The notes beneath the pieces are model-generated. The model searched no databases, had not been told where the DNA came from, and saw nothing but the letters and a program-made list of their open reading frames with translations. This document shows positions 53,329-61,963 of a DNA stretch of 64,000 nt, one piece after another (within the stretch, counting starts at the first letter, position 1; each line of letters begins with the position of its first letter). Source of the stretch: Niastella sp. OAS944. GTDB taxonomy: Bacteria; Bacteroidota; Bacteroidia; Chitinophagales; Chitinophagaceae. Where the stretch lies: NCBI GenBank assembly GCA_024809215.1, contig JANUBW010000009.1, forward strand, positions 372,001-436,000. The letters are read 5' to 3'. The translations under genes and the position numbers were made by a program.

Positions 53329-54519
53329 TTAATGCTCATGTTCACCCTCACCGGTATTCACCATTTTCGCCTGTACAAAAAATGCGCCTTTGGTAACGAT
53401 CTTTGTATTGGGTGCAATATTCTTCAATAAGGTAACCTGGGTATAACCTACATCGGTTGTGCCTTTTGCTACCGGTATTTTTTCGAAGACGGTTTCACCG
53501 GCATGTGCTTCCTGTTTTTCGCTTACTGCAAAAATGAAATCCTGTCCCTGCATGGTAACAATGGCATCTGTAGGAACGGCCGGTGCGGTAATATTTTCAA
53601 GGCTTATTAAAGCGGTGATATTCATACCGTCTATCAATCCCTGTTTGTCGCCCTTTACCAGCGCATGTACACTCACTGCTTTACTTTCATCTTCGAATGA
53701 AGAGCCCAGGGAATAGATCTGTGCATCATATTCTTTGCCGGGGTTATTGGTGAGTGTAAAATGGATGGTTTGATTTTCTTTTAGCTTCGACAGGTCTTTT
53801 TCATAAACAAACAGGTCGAGGTGAAGCTGGCTGTTATCAACCAGATCGAGTATGGGTGTGTTGGTATCAACATAACTGCCTATTTTAACAGTAACGTTAC
53901 TTACCACTCCGTTTATAGGGCTCATTACAGGTATCACTGAAATTAAATGGGTGCCACTTAGTTTTGCCGGGCTTATTCCCATTAAGCGAAGCTGTTCTTC
54001 CAACGAAACCTTTCGCGTTTGCATGGTGCGCAGGTTGCTTTCGGCGGCCTGTAAGTTCTTTAACGCGCCGGCATTACCCTGTATGAGTTCCTGTTGCCGG
54101 GTAACTTCCTGCTGGGCGAGTGTGATCTTAGGTGTAAGTGATAAATATTCTTCCTGCGTAATAATGAATTGCGGATTACCTACAGTGGCAATCACCTGTC
54201 CTTTAGTGACCGTGTTACCCGGTTGAACAAGTAATGTTTTTATAACGCCCGGATATACAGAATTGATTTGTGCTTTGTTTTGATTGGGCACTCGCAGTAC
54301 GCCATTTGCTTTTAATGATGCTGTGAGTTGTTTCTGTTCAATAGTGCCAATTTCTACGCCAATACTTTTCATTTGCGCCTCAGTGAGCTCTACGGCGCCT
54401 TCTGCATGTTCTTCCTTTGCTGCTTCCGCAGGTTTCTCTTCCATATTAGCGTCATTGCCGCAGGAGTAAAACCCAAGGCTGAGAGTTGCTGCTATTATTA
54501 TTGCGGATATTTTTTTCAT
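53329..54519 (-). CDS. RND efflux periplasmic adaptor lipoprotein (CusB type)
   Basis: A 396-residue membrane-fusion protein with a lipobox-like FYSC (Cys20). The barrel-sandwich motif INSVYPGVIKTLLVQPGNTV, the alpha hairpin (about 130-185) and the return ISVIPVMSPINGVVSNVTVK are typical. The C-terminus ends GEGEHEH and the N-terminal spacer has EEHAEG, both possible metal contacts. It lies 7 nt downstream of the pump gene. Confidence 0.94.
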   Translation of the reverse strand: MKKISAIIIAATLSLGFYSCGNDANMEEKPAEAAKEEHAEGAVELTEAQMKSIGVEIGTIEQKQLTASLKANGVLRVPNQNKAQINSVYPGVIKTLLVQPGNTVTKGQVIATVGNPQFIITQEEYLSLTPKITLAQQEVTRQQELIQGNAGALKNLQAAESNLRTMQTRKVSLEEQLRLMGISPAKLSGTHLISVIPVMSPINGVVSNVTVKIGSYVDTNTPILDLVDNSQLHLDLFVYEKDLSKLKENQTIHFTLTNNPGKEYDAQIYSLGSSFEDESKAVSVHALVKGDKQGLIDGMNITALISLENITAPAVPTDAIVTMQGQDFIFAVSEKQEAHAGETVFEKIPVAKGTTDVGYTQVTLLKNIAPNTKIVTKGAFFVQAKMVNTGEGEHEH

Positions 54520-54526
54520 TATTATT

Positions 54527-57500
54527 CTACTGGTTTATAAAGTAATTGTATTCAATAACAGCCTGGTTATAGGCATTGAGGTTGTCGAGGTAATTGCGCT
54601 GAATATCTATGGCCTGGGTAATGAACTGCGATAACTCGGCAAAACCAATTTCGCCCGACCGGTAAGCCAGCGTGGCTGCCTTAATTATAGTTTTTGCCTG
54701 TTCCAAACCCGATTGTTCGTAATAAGTAAGCAGGCTCATATTTCTTTCCACGGCTTTCTGTGCCTGTATTTGTTGCGTATTGAACAATTGCTTCTCCAGG
54801 TCAAATTGTTTTTGCTGCACCTGCATTTCTGCCTGGGCGGCCTTTACTTTATTCTTATATGCCCCGCTGCCAAAAATGGGGATGGCGGCTGCTACCGAAA
54901 AACCACTGAAGGGATCGCTAAGCCCGTATAACCGTTGCGTAAAGAACCGGCCCGAAAAATCGGGTTTGTTCTCATTTTTTACAACCGATACGCCTGCGCC
55001 CGCAATATGTATATTTTGTTGTTGCAAAACCAGGGCCGGGTGTAATGAGTCGGCTGTAAACTGTTTATACGGTAATTTTTCCAGGGGAATGTCGGCGGCT
55101 AAGAACGTGGAATCGGTGTTCAACAATTGCATCAGCATATTTTGTTGTACACTTATGTCTATGGCAATTTGCTCCAGGTTGGCATGCGCTTCGCGCGAAC
55201 GGGCGCTGGCGGCAATGCTATCGAGCCCCGGTGAGTCGCCCGCCTTAACTTTTACTTTGGCAGCGCTTTCCAGCGATCGGTAAATACTGTCGAGCCGTTG
55301 AAAGAGCTGCATCCTGTCTTGCAAATACCATAATTGGTAGTAAGCGCTCCGCACCTGTTTTTTTAGATCGGCCTCAATAAGGGAAGTATTTAAATTGTAA
55401 TACTTCAGTTGCTCGCTATACAAATTTCGCTGCGCCTTGTACAAGCCGGGCCAGGCAATACTTTGTGTTACGCCAATTTTAAGAATGCCTTTATTATCAC
55501 TGGGGCGCATGTCTTCGTTTTCGGCAAACACTCCTGTTTTAGGAAGCGCACCGGCAGTTTTCGTTTGCGCCTGTCCTTTAAGTATCTGTTGCCTGTTTAA
55601 TTCGAATTGCAGATTGTGCCCTGCGGCATCGAGCGCCTGCTGAATGGTGAACCTTGGTGCTTTAACCGGCTCTTGCGCTTTTGTTTTACCACATAGCAGC
55701 GATAATGCAATGACAAGAATTGGTGCCGGAGCAACAGGTTTCATGGTTTGTTTTTTTCTGCCTGAAAAGATCAGGTATAACAGCGGTAAAACAATCAGGG
55801 TAAGAAAGGTAGCCGTTATAAGCCCGCCAATGACAACGGTGGCCAGTGGTTTTTGTACTTCGGCCCCGGCGCTGGTTGATAAGGCCATAGGAATAAAACC
55901 CAGTGAAGCTACGGTGGCTGTCATAAGCACCGGTCGTAACCGTTCCCGCGTTCCACGGCGAATTCGTTCAAAGATGTTGGTTACCCCTTCTTTTTCCAAA
56001 TGGTTGAAAGTGCTTATTAATACAATACCATTTAGTACGGCCACGCCAAACAAGGCAATAAAGCCAACGCCGGCCGAAATACTAAAGGGCATTCCGCGCA
56101 GCACCAGGGCAAATACGCCGCCAATAGCGCTCATGGGAATGGCTGTATATATAAGCGTTGCTTCTTTTAGCGAACCAAAGGTGAGGTAAAGCAGCAGAAA
56201 GATCAATCCTAACGCAATAGGAACGGCTATTTTAAGCCGGGCAGTTGCCTGTTGCAGGTTCTCAAAGGTTCCGCCATATATATAGTAATAACCGGTAGGC
56301 AACAGGTGCGCCGCGGTAAGTTTGGTTTGAATATCTTCTACAACACTTGCTACATCGCGGCCGGTTACATTAAAGCCTATCACTATTCTTCTTTTTCCTT
56401 CTTCGCGGCTGATCTGCGCCGGTCCTTCTTTAAATGAAATAGTGGCCAGCTGCGATAGGGGCAGTTGCGTACCATTGGGCAGTGCCACATATAAATTGCT
56501 CACATCATCAATAGACGTTCTGCTGGCGCTATCGAGCCGAACAACCAGGTCGAACCGGCGTTCGTTCTCAAATACCACACCGGCGGTTTTACCGGCAAAA
56601 GCAGTGCTTATTGCATTGTTCAGGTCGTCGATGCTCATGCCATAAGCTGCAATTTTTGCACGGTCATACTGGACCGAAATTTGTGGCAGGCCGGTTGTTT
56701 GTTCTATTTGCGGGGCCGTTGCGCCGTTTACCGTTTGCACCACCCTGGCTATTTTAGGCGCCAGCATGGCCAGGGTATCAATATTTTCACCAAATACTTT
56801 AATGGCTACATCCTGGCGAACACCGGTCATAAGTTCATTAAAGCGCATTTGAATGGGTTGGTTGTATTCGAAGAAAACACCGGGTATAACTTCAAGCGCC
56901 TCCAGTATTTGTTGGGCCAGCTCATTGTAATTCTTCTTCTTTGGCCATTCTTTCTTTGGTTTTAAAACAATTACAAGGTCGCTGGCCTCGGGGGGCATGG
57001 GATCGGTAGGTACTTCGGCTGAACCAGTTTTGCCTACTACCATCTTTACCTCGGGAAATGTTTTAACAATACGGCTGGCCTGCATGGATGTTTCAATGCT
57101 TTGCGATAGGGAAGTGCCCTGTGGCAGAATGCAATGGAATGCATAATCGCCTTCCTGCAGCTGGGGTATAAATTCACCGCCTAACCGCGCAAAAACAAAA
57201 AGGGTAATGGCAAAAATAGCCACCGTTGCTATTATTACCGCTTTTCGAAATTTGAGCGCCCATTCAAGCAATGGCGCATAGCCACGTTGAAAGAAGGCCA
57301 TCATTCTGTCGGAAAGGTTCGGTTTGTGCGTGCTATTTTTAGGTAACAGCAAAGCCGACATCATAGGTATATAGGTGAGCGATAAAATGAGCGCACCAAA
57401 AATGGCAAAGCTTACGGTTTGCGCCATGGGGCGGAACATTTTCCCTTCTATACCTATAAGGCTTAAGATAGGTATGTAAACAATGAGGATGATGATCTCA

Positions 57501-58852
57501 CCAAAGGCCGCGCTGCTGCGGATCTTCGAGGCAGAAACAAATACTTCTTCATCCATTTGGGCCTGGGTAAGCCGTTCCCTGCTTTGGCGCAGCGCCAGGT
57601 GATGTAAAGTAGCTTCCACAATGATCACCGCGCCATCTACTATCAATCCAAAATCGATAGCGCCTAAACTCATCAAATTCGCGCTAACGCCAAAAGCGTT
57701 CATACAACCTAATGCGAAAAGCATGGCCAGTGGTATGGCGGATGCTACGATAAGGCCCGCCCTGAGATTGCCTAGGAATAACACCAACACAAAGATCACG
57801 ATGAGCGCTCCTTCTATCAGGTTCGTTTTTACAGTACTTACTGCCCTGTCTACAAGGTCTGTTCTGTCGAGAAATGGTTCAATGACCACATCGGCCGGGA
57901 GCGACTTTTGTATGGTGGCCATTTTGGCTTTTACCCTGTTTACCACCGCGGCGCTGTTGGCGCCTTTGAGCATCATTACAATACCGCCTACTACTTCTTC
58001 CTGTCCATTATAGGTTACTGATCCGTATCTAACTGCACTGCCTAACTGTATATTGGCAACATCGCGCATCAGCACCGGAATGCCATTTACGTTTTTAACA
58101 ACAATATTCTTTATATCGTCAAGGGATGTAACCAACCCGATACCGCGAATAAAATAGGCATTGGGTTTTTTATCAATATAAGCGCCGCCGGTATTGGCAT
58201 TGTTCTTTTCAAGGGCGGTAAAGATCTCGGTCATGGTTACATTCATACCTTTGAGCCGGTAGGGGTTAACGGCTACTTCGTATTGTTTAAGCAAGCCGCC
58301 AAAGCTGTTCACTTCGGCCACGCCTTCGGTGCCGTATAATTGCCGGGCTACTATCCAGTCCTGCATAGTGCGTAGGTCCATAGCCGTGTATTTATGTTCC
58401 GCTCCTTTTTTGGGTACCAGTATGTATTGATAGATCTCACCCAGGCCGGTACTTACAGGGGCCAGTTCCGGTGATCCTATTCCTTTAGGGATCGCCTCTT
58501 CCGCTTCTTTCAACTTTTCGTTTATAAGCTGACGCGCGAAATAGATATCAACATCATCGTCAAACACCACCGTGATCACCGAAAGCCCAAAGCGCGATAT
58601 AGATCGCATCTCGTGCAAGCCGGGCAAATTGGCAAGACTTTGTTCAATGGGGTAGGTAACCAGTTGTTCGGTTTCCTGGGCCGCCAGGGTAGGGGTAAGG
58701 GTAATTATCTGTACCTGGTTATTGGTAATATCGGGCACTGCGTCAACCGGCAGTTTGGTAGCGCTCCAAATACCCCATATAATGAGGGCGAGCGTAAAGA
58801 TGCCAATGACGAGTTTGTTCTTTATAGAAAAAGAAATGATCTTATTAAGCAT
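54527..58852 (-). CDS. CusA/CzcA-type heavy-metal RND pump fused to a TolC-family domain
   Basis: A 1441-residue fusion from the ATG at 58852. The pump part has KLPVDAVPDITNNQVQI, the HME signature AIDFGLIVDGAVIIVEATL and ISAGVGFIALFGVAVLNGIV. The TolC part (about 1061-1441) has long coiled segments (SIYRSLESAAKVKVKAG; AAIPIFGSGAYKNKV). The junction has an internal Met1037 heading MKPVAPAPILVIALSLLC and ending GKTKAQ (1060), a complete signal peptide in form. Paralogue of the 32067-36437 gene with the same operon plan. Confidence 0.94.
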   Translation of the reverse strand: MLNKIISFSIKNKLVIGIFTLALIIWGIWSATKLPVDAVPDITNNQVQIITLTPTLAAQETEQLVTYPIEQSLANLPGLHEMRSISRFGLSVITVVFDDDVDIYFARQLINEKLKEAEEAIPKGIGSPELAPVSTGLGEIYQYILVPKKGAEHKYTAMDLRTMQDWIVARQLYGTEGVAEVNSFGGLLKQYEVAVNPYRLKGMNVTMTEIFTALEKNNANTGGAYIDKKPNAYFIRGIGLVTSLDDIKNIVVKNVNGIPVLMRDVANIQLGSAVRYGSVTYNGQEEVVGGIVMMLKGANSAAVVNRVKAKMATIQKSLPADVVIEPFLDRTDLVDRAVSTVKTNLIEGALIVIFVLVLFLGNLRAGLIVASAIPLAMLFALGCMNAFGVSANLMSLGAIDFGLIVDGAVIIVEATLHHLALRQSRERLTQAQMDEEVFVSASKIRSSAAFGEIIILIVYIPILSLIGIEGKMFRPMAQTVSFAIFGALILSLTYIPMMSALLLPKNSTHKPNLSDRMMAFFQRGYAPLLEWALKFRKAVIIATVAIFAITLFVFARLGGEFIPQLQEGDYAFHCILPQGTSLSQSIETSMQASRIVKTFPEVKMVVGKTGSAEVPTDPMPPEASDLVIVLKPKKEWPKKKNYNELAQQILEALEVIPGVFFEYNQPIQMRFNELMTGVRQDVAIKVFGENIDTLAMLAPKIARVVQTVNGATAPQIEQTTGLPQISVQYDRAKIAAYGMSIDDLNNAISTAFAGKTAGVVFENERRFDLVVRLDSASRTSIDDVSNLYVALPNGTQLPLSQLATISFKEGPAQISREEGKRRIVIGFNVTGRDVASVVEDIQTKLTAAHLLPTGYYYIYGGTFENLQQATARLKIAVPIALGLIFLLLYLTFGSLKEATLIYTAIPMSAIGGVFALVLRGMPFSISAGVGFIALFGVAVLNGIVLISTFNHLEKEGVTNIFERIRRGTRERLRPVLMTATVASLGFIPMALSTSAGAEVQKPLATVVIGGLITATFLTLIVLPLLYLIFSGRKKQTMKPVAPAPILVIALSLLCGKTKAQEPVKAPRFTIQQALDAAGHNLQFELNRQQILKGQAQTKTAGALPKTGVFAENEDMRPSDNKGILKIGVTQSIAWPGLYKAQRNLYSEQLKYYNLNTSLIEADLKKQVRSAYYQLWYLQDRMQLFQRLDSIYRSLESAAKVKVKAGDSPGLDSIAASARSREAHANLEQIAIDISVQQNMLMQLLNTDSTFLAADIPLEKLPYKQFTADSLHPALVLQQQNIHIAGAGVSVVKNENKPDFSGRFFTQRLYGLSDPFSGFSVAAAIPIFGSGAYKNKVKAAQAEMQVQQKQFDLEKQLFNTQQIQAQKAVERNMSLLTYYEQSGLEQAKTIIKAATLAYRSGEIGFAELSQFITQAIDIQRNYLDNLNAYNQAVIEYNYFINQ

Positions 58853-58964
58853 AGTTAATAGCATTCGTACGGCACATATGTTTGCCGGCCGTTTATGGTA
58901 AGGTAATAGTCAGGCTACGCTAAGTCGAACGATTTGCGTACGCTACAATAATGTAAATAGTAAC

Positions 58965-59288
58965 TTATGCTATAAGCTGTGGCGGTTGCCAAATGGGAAG
59001 AGAAATGTCGAGCAGCTGGTCGGTGTAAACGGAGGCAAGAACAGGATGAACCCTGTCAACAATTGTTTCAACCACAATTGAAGGCGAAGGCATGGGTGCT
59101 ACCGAACAGCAGCTGCAGATACACAATGGCGAACAGCTGTCATCGTCATGGTCATTTGAATCATTGTGTGAGCCGGGGAGTTCAACAGCAGCCTTTGCGT
59201 CTTTGGGGGCACAGGCAACAGCATCTCTGCACGGAATAAAATTCAGTGCAAATAAGAGAATGGTGAGAAAGATGGCTGTTACCTTCAT
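58965..59288 (-). CDS. DUF6660-type cysteine/histidine-rich exported protein
   Basis: A 107-residue protein from ATG 59288. A signal peptide (AIFLTILLFALNFIPC) is followed by a His/Asp-rich stretch SHNDSNDHDDDS and a Cys cluster CSPLCICSCCSV, then a tail with LPIWQPPQLIA. This matches small DUF6660 proteins that head CusA-type operons in Bacteroidota; the residues suggest metal binding in the envelope. It is the first gene of the second efflux operon, 113 bp before the pump. The promoter box fixes the start (the frame's earlier ATG falls in the -7 box). Confidence 0.8.
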   Translation of the reverse strand: MKVTAIFLTILLFALNFIPCRDAVACAPKDAKAAVELPGSHNDSNDHDDDSCSPLCICSCCSVAPMPSPSIVVETIVDRVHPVLASVYTDQLLDISLPIWQPPQLIA

Positions 59289-59294
59289 TGCTTG

Positions 59295-59324
59295 CAAAAT
59301 TAATTCAAAAACGCAGCCGGCAAA
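59295..59324 (-). promoter_or_regulatory. Promoter of the second metal-efflux operon
   Basis: On the minus strand -33 TTTG (59321-59324), 18 nt, -7 TAATTTTG (59295-59302), then 6 nt to the ATG at 59288. A leaderless transcript is predicted. Confidence 0.6.
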
Positions 59325-59368
59325 GGGCTATTATATCAACGACGTTGCAATTACAAAGTCCATGATAA

Positions 59369-60709
59369 TTAAAGTATTCGTTTATCTCTTATTTGTTTTA
59401 ACGTTTTATTAGTGAGCTGGTCATCGTTTGGGTTTTTCGACTGGCCAACACGTTGGGAAAGATAAATGCCTGAATGACCACTGAAATAATAGGCCGTAAA
59501 ACAGGCAATGGCATAGTACAGTATGTAGTGCCCGCCAAATAATTCTACCCCCATAATGGTACAGGCAATGGGCGTATTGGTGGCCCCGGCAAAAACGGCT
59601 ATAAAGCCCAATGCCGCCATCAATTCAACCGGCGCACCGGTAAGCATGGCAATGGTATTTCCCAGCGCCGCCCCAATGAAAAACAAGGGGGTTACTTCGC
59701 CGCCTTTAAAACCCATGCCTAAGGTGATGGCTGTAAATAGTAATTTCCAAAACCAGCTAAAGTATCCGGCGCCGCCTTCTTTAAACGAACTAACAATGGA
59801 AACGCCATCGGCATTCGGATTGGTTACGCCCAAACCCAGGTAGTCTCTTGTTTGCAGGGCAAAGGTCAATGCTATAATGATGAAGCCGCCTATTACCGGA
59901 ATAAGCCATTTGGTTTTAATAAACCGGTTGCTGTAATTTTTTATGGTATGCGACAATTCCGCAAATAAATAACCGGCCAAACCAAAACAAACGCCGGCTA
60001 TAATTACTTTACCTAACAGCAACAGATCAAAATGCAGGAATGAGAACGTATTGGTTACAGCTTCGTTTACTGAAATGTGATAGGCTGTATGGTGAATGCC
60101 GTATGCGCTACAGGTAACATCGGCCAGTACGCTGGCAATGAAGCAGGGCATAAGGGCATTATAACTCATTCGGCCAATGGCCAGCACCTCCAATGCGAAT
60201 ACGGCGCCGGTAACCGGTGTGCCGAATACGGCGCCAAACCCCGCTGCAATGCCACACATAAGCAAAATGCGGGTATCCTGTTTATTTAATTGTAACCAGC
60301 GGCCAATAAGGCCGGCCATGCTGCCGCCAATTTGTACGGCTGTTCCCTCGCGCCCTGCCGAACCACCGAAAAGATGGGTGATAATAGTGGTTGCCAACAC
60401 CAGCGGCGCCATTCTTGCCGGTACACCACCGCCGGGCTCATGAATTTCATCCATGATGAGGTTATTACCGGCTTCAGCATTTTTACCAAGGTATTTATAC
60501 AAAAAATAGATCAATACACCGGCAGCAGGTAATAAGAACAACAGCCAGCCATTGTGCCACCGCAGCTCAGTTACTTTATCGAGCAACCATAAAAAAAGGG
60601 CTACCAGTGAGCCTGCAATAAACGCAACAGGGATGGTGAGTAAAGTCCAGCGAAGGAGGTGTTTTGTAATGGAAATGTGTTCGAAGCTGTTTTTTAACTT
60701 GTTTATCAT
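59369..60709 (-). CDS. CLC-type chloride/fluoride transporter
   Basis: A 446-residue CLC protein with about ten to twelve membrane helices. The gating glutamate is Glu121 in [14 protein letters not shown]. The usual selectivity loop GSGIP is replaced by GNNLI (81-85) and GREGP by GREGT, a combination I associate with the fluoride/proton antiporter clade (CLC-F/EriC-F). Other family stretches are [20 protein letters not shown] and [21 protein letters not shown]. Fluoride export is inferred; no fluoride riboswitch is visible upstream. Divergent from the chromate transporter. Confidence 0.88.
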   Translation of the reverse strand: MINKLKNSFEHISITKHLLRWTLLTIPVAFIAGSLVALFLWLLDKVTELRWHNGWLLFLLPAAGVLIYFLYKYLGKNAEAGNNLIMDEIHEPGGGVPARMAPLVLATTIITHLFGGSAGREGTAVQIGGSMAGLIGRWLQLNKQDTRILLMCGIAAGFGAVFGTPVTGAVFALEVLAIGRMSYNALMPCFIASVLADVTCSAYGIHHTAYHISVNEAVTNTFSFLHFDLLLLGKVIIAGVCFGLAGYLFAELSHTIKNYSNRFIKTKWLIPVIGGFIIIALTFALQTRDYLGLGVTNPNADGVSIVSSFKEGGAGYFSWFWKLLFTAITLGMGFKGGEVTPLFFIGAALGNTIAMLTGAPVELMAALGFIAVFAGATNTPIACTIMGVELFGGHYILYYAIACFTAYYFSGHSGIYLSQRVGQSKNPNDDQLTNKTLKQIRDKRIL

Positions 60710-60719
60710 CCTGCAAAAT

Positions 60720-60727
60720 CAAAGTTA
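60720..60727 (-). promoter_or_regulatory. -7 box of the CLC gene
   Basis: TAACTTTG on the minus strand, 10 nt before the ATG at 60709, leaving a leader of a few nucleotides and no room for a riboswitch downstream of the start site. Confidence 0.45.
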
Positions 60728-60835
60728 AAGCTTTTTATTTAAGGGATGTATCATTAATAGTTCATTAGAAAAGGTAGGCACGCATTGTTGTGCTTGGGTT
60801 TTACTTTAGTTTGGCATATTCGAATGTATTGAAGT

Positions 60836-61960
60836 ATGGGTAAGGCAGAAAGGTTAAAGGAAATTGCATGGAGTAGTCTGAAGTTGGGCACCATTGGTTT
60901 TGGCGGCATTGCCGGTATGGTTTCTACCATTGAGAACGAAATGGTGGAAAAACGTAAGTGGATCGATCACCAGCATTTTATGGATGTGCTTAGCACTTCT
61001 TATATTATACCAGGCCCCAACGCGGTTGAAATTATTATGCACTGCGGTAAAGAACGTGGTGGCCGGGCGGGACTGGTATTAGCCGGGGTTTGTTATATTT
61101 TTCCGGCCATGGTCATTTGCCTGGCCTTGGGTTATTTTTATCAGAAGTATAGTGCATTGCCCAATGTACAGGACTTTATCTTCGGTTTGCGACCGGCCAC
61201 TACAGCGCTGATTATTGCTACCGTGTTCAGGCTTGCTGCTTCTACCCTGAAAAATAAGACCACGCTCATCATTTTATGCCTGCTTGTATTTGCTGCTTCC
61301 CTGGCAGGGGTAAACGAAGTATTGCTGATACTGGCTGCCGGGTTGTTGAACTACGTAATAAGTGTAAGCAAACAGAAAATACCTTTTTTTACCGGGTTAT
61401 TATATGCGCCCATACTGCTGCAGATAAATACGCGGTTTCAAAATGAAAAGTTGTTCTTTATCTTTCTTAAAATTGGGGCCATATTGTACGGCAGCGGGTT
61501 TGTGTTGTTTGCTTATATGGATGAATCTTTAGTGCGGCATAATCACTGGCTCAGCCGTCAACAATTAACAGATGCCATTGCGGTGGGACAAATAACACCC
61601 GGTCCCATATTATCGAGCGCCACCTTTGCCGGTTATCTTATCAATGGCATGCCCGGTGGTGTGCTGGCAACAGTTGGCATTTTTCTGCCCGCTTTTTTTA
61701 TTTCCTTCTTTTTACATAAACTGGTTTCGGGGGCCCGCAAAAGTCAGCGGTTGCGCGTATTTCTCGATGGGCTTAGCGCCGCATCAATATCTGTTATTGC
61801 TGTAGTTGGTTTACATCTTGTAATGGAAACAGTTGCCAACTGGCGTGGTTCGCTTATTTTGGCCGGCTGTTTGGGGCTTACGCTTGCGTACAAAAAGATC
61901 AGTTCTTTTTACATTATTTTATTAGGCAGTATTGCGGGTTTTCTTTTACTCAAATTATAA
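60836..61960 (+). CDS. chrA: Chromate transporter (two-domain CHR family)
   Basis: A 374-residue inner-membrane protein made of two homologous CHR domains. The first has IGFGGIAGMVSTIENEMVEK, then the signature SYIIPGPNAVEIIM. The second has GAILYGSGFVLFAYMDESLV and the signature VGQITPGPILSSATF. Two-domain members export chromate using the membrane potential, giving resistance. It is divergent from the CLC gene across 126 bp and ends 3 bp before the convergent ABC permease stop. Confidence 0.93.
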   Translation: MGKAERLKEIAWSSLKLGTIGFGGIAGMVSTIENEMVEKRKWIDHQHFMDVLSTSYIIPGPNAVEIIMHCGKERGGRAGLVLAGVCYIFPAMVICLALGYFYQKYSALPNVQDFIFGLRPATTALIIATVFRLAASTLKNKTTLIILCLLVFAASLAGVNEVLLILAAGLLNYVISVSKQKIPFFTGLLYAPILLQINTRFQNEKLFFIFLKIGAILYGSGFVLFAYMDESLVRHNHWLSRQQLTDAIAVGQITPGPILSSATFAGYLINGMPGGVLATVGIFLPAFFISFFLHKLVSGARKSQRLRVFLDGLSAASISVIAVVGLHLVMETVANWRGSLILAGCLGLTLAYKKISSFYIILLGSIAGFLLLKL

Positions 61961-61963
61961 TGT

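Noticed and set aside
60710-60835. Fluoride riboswitch upstream of the CLC gene
   Set aside because: The 126-bp divergent spacer has no match to the conserved riboswitch core that I know, and the -7 box leaves only a few nucleotides of leader.
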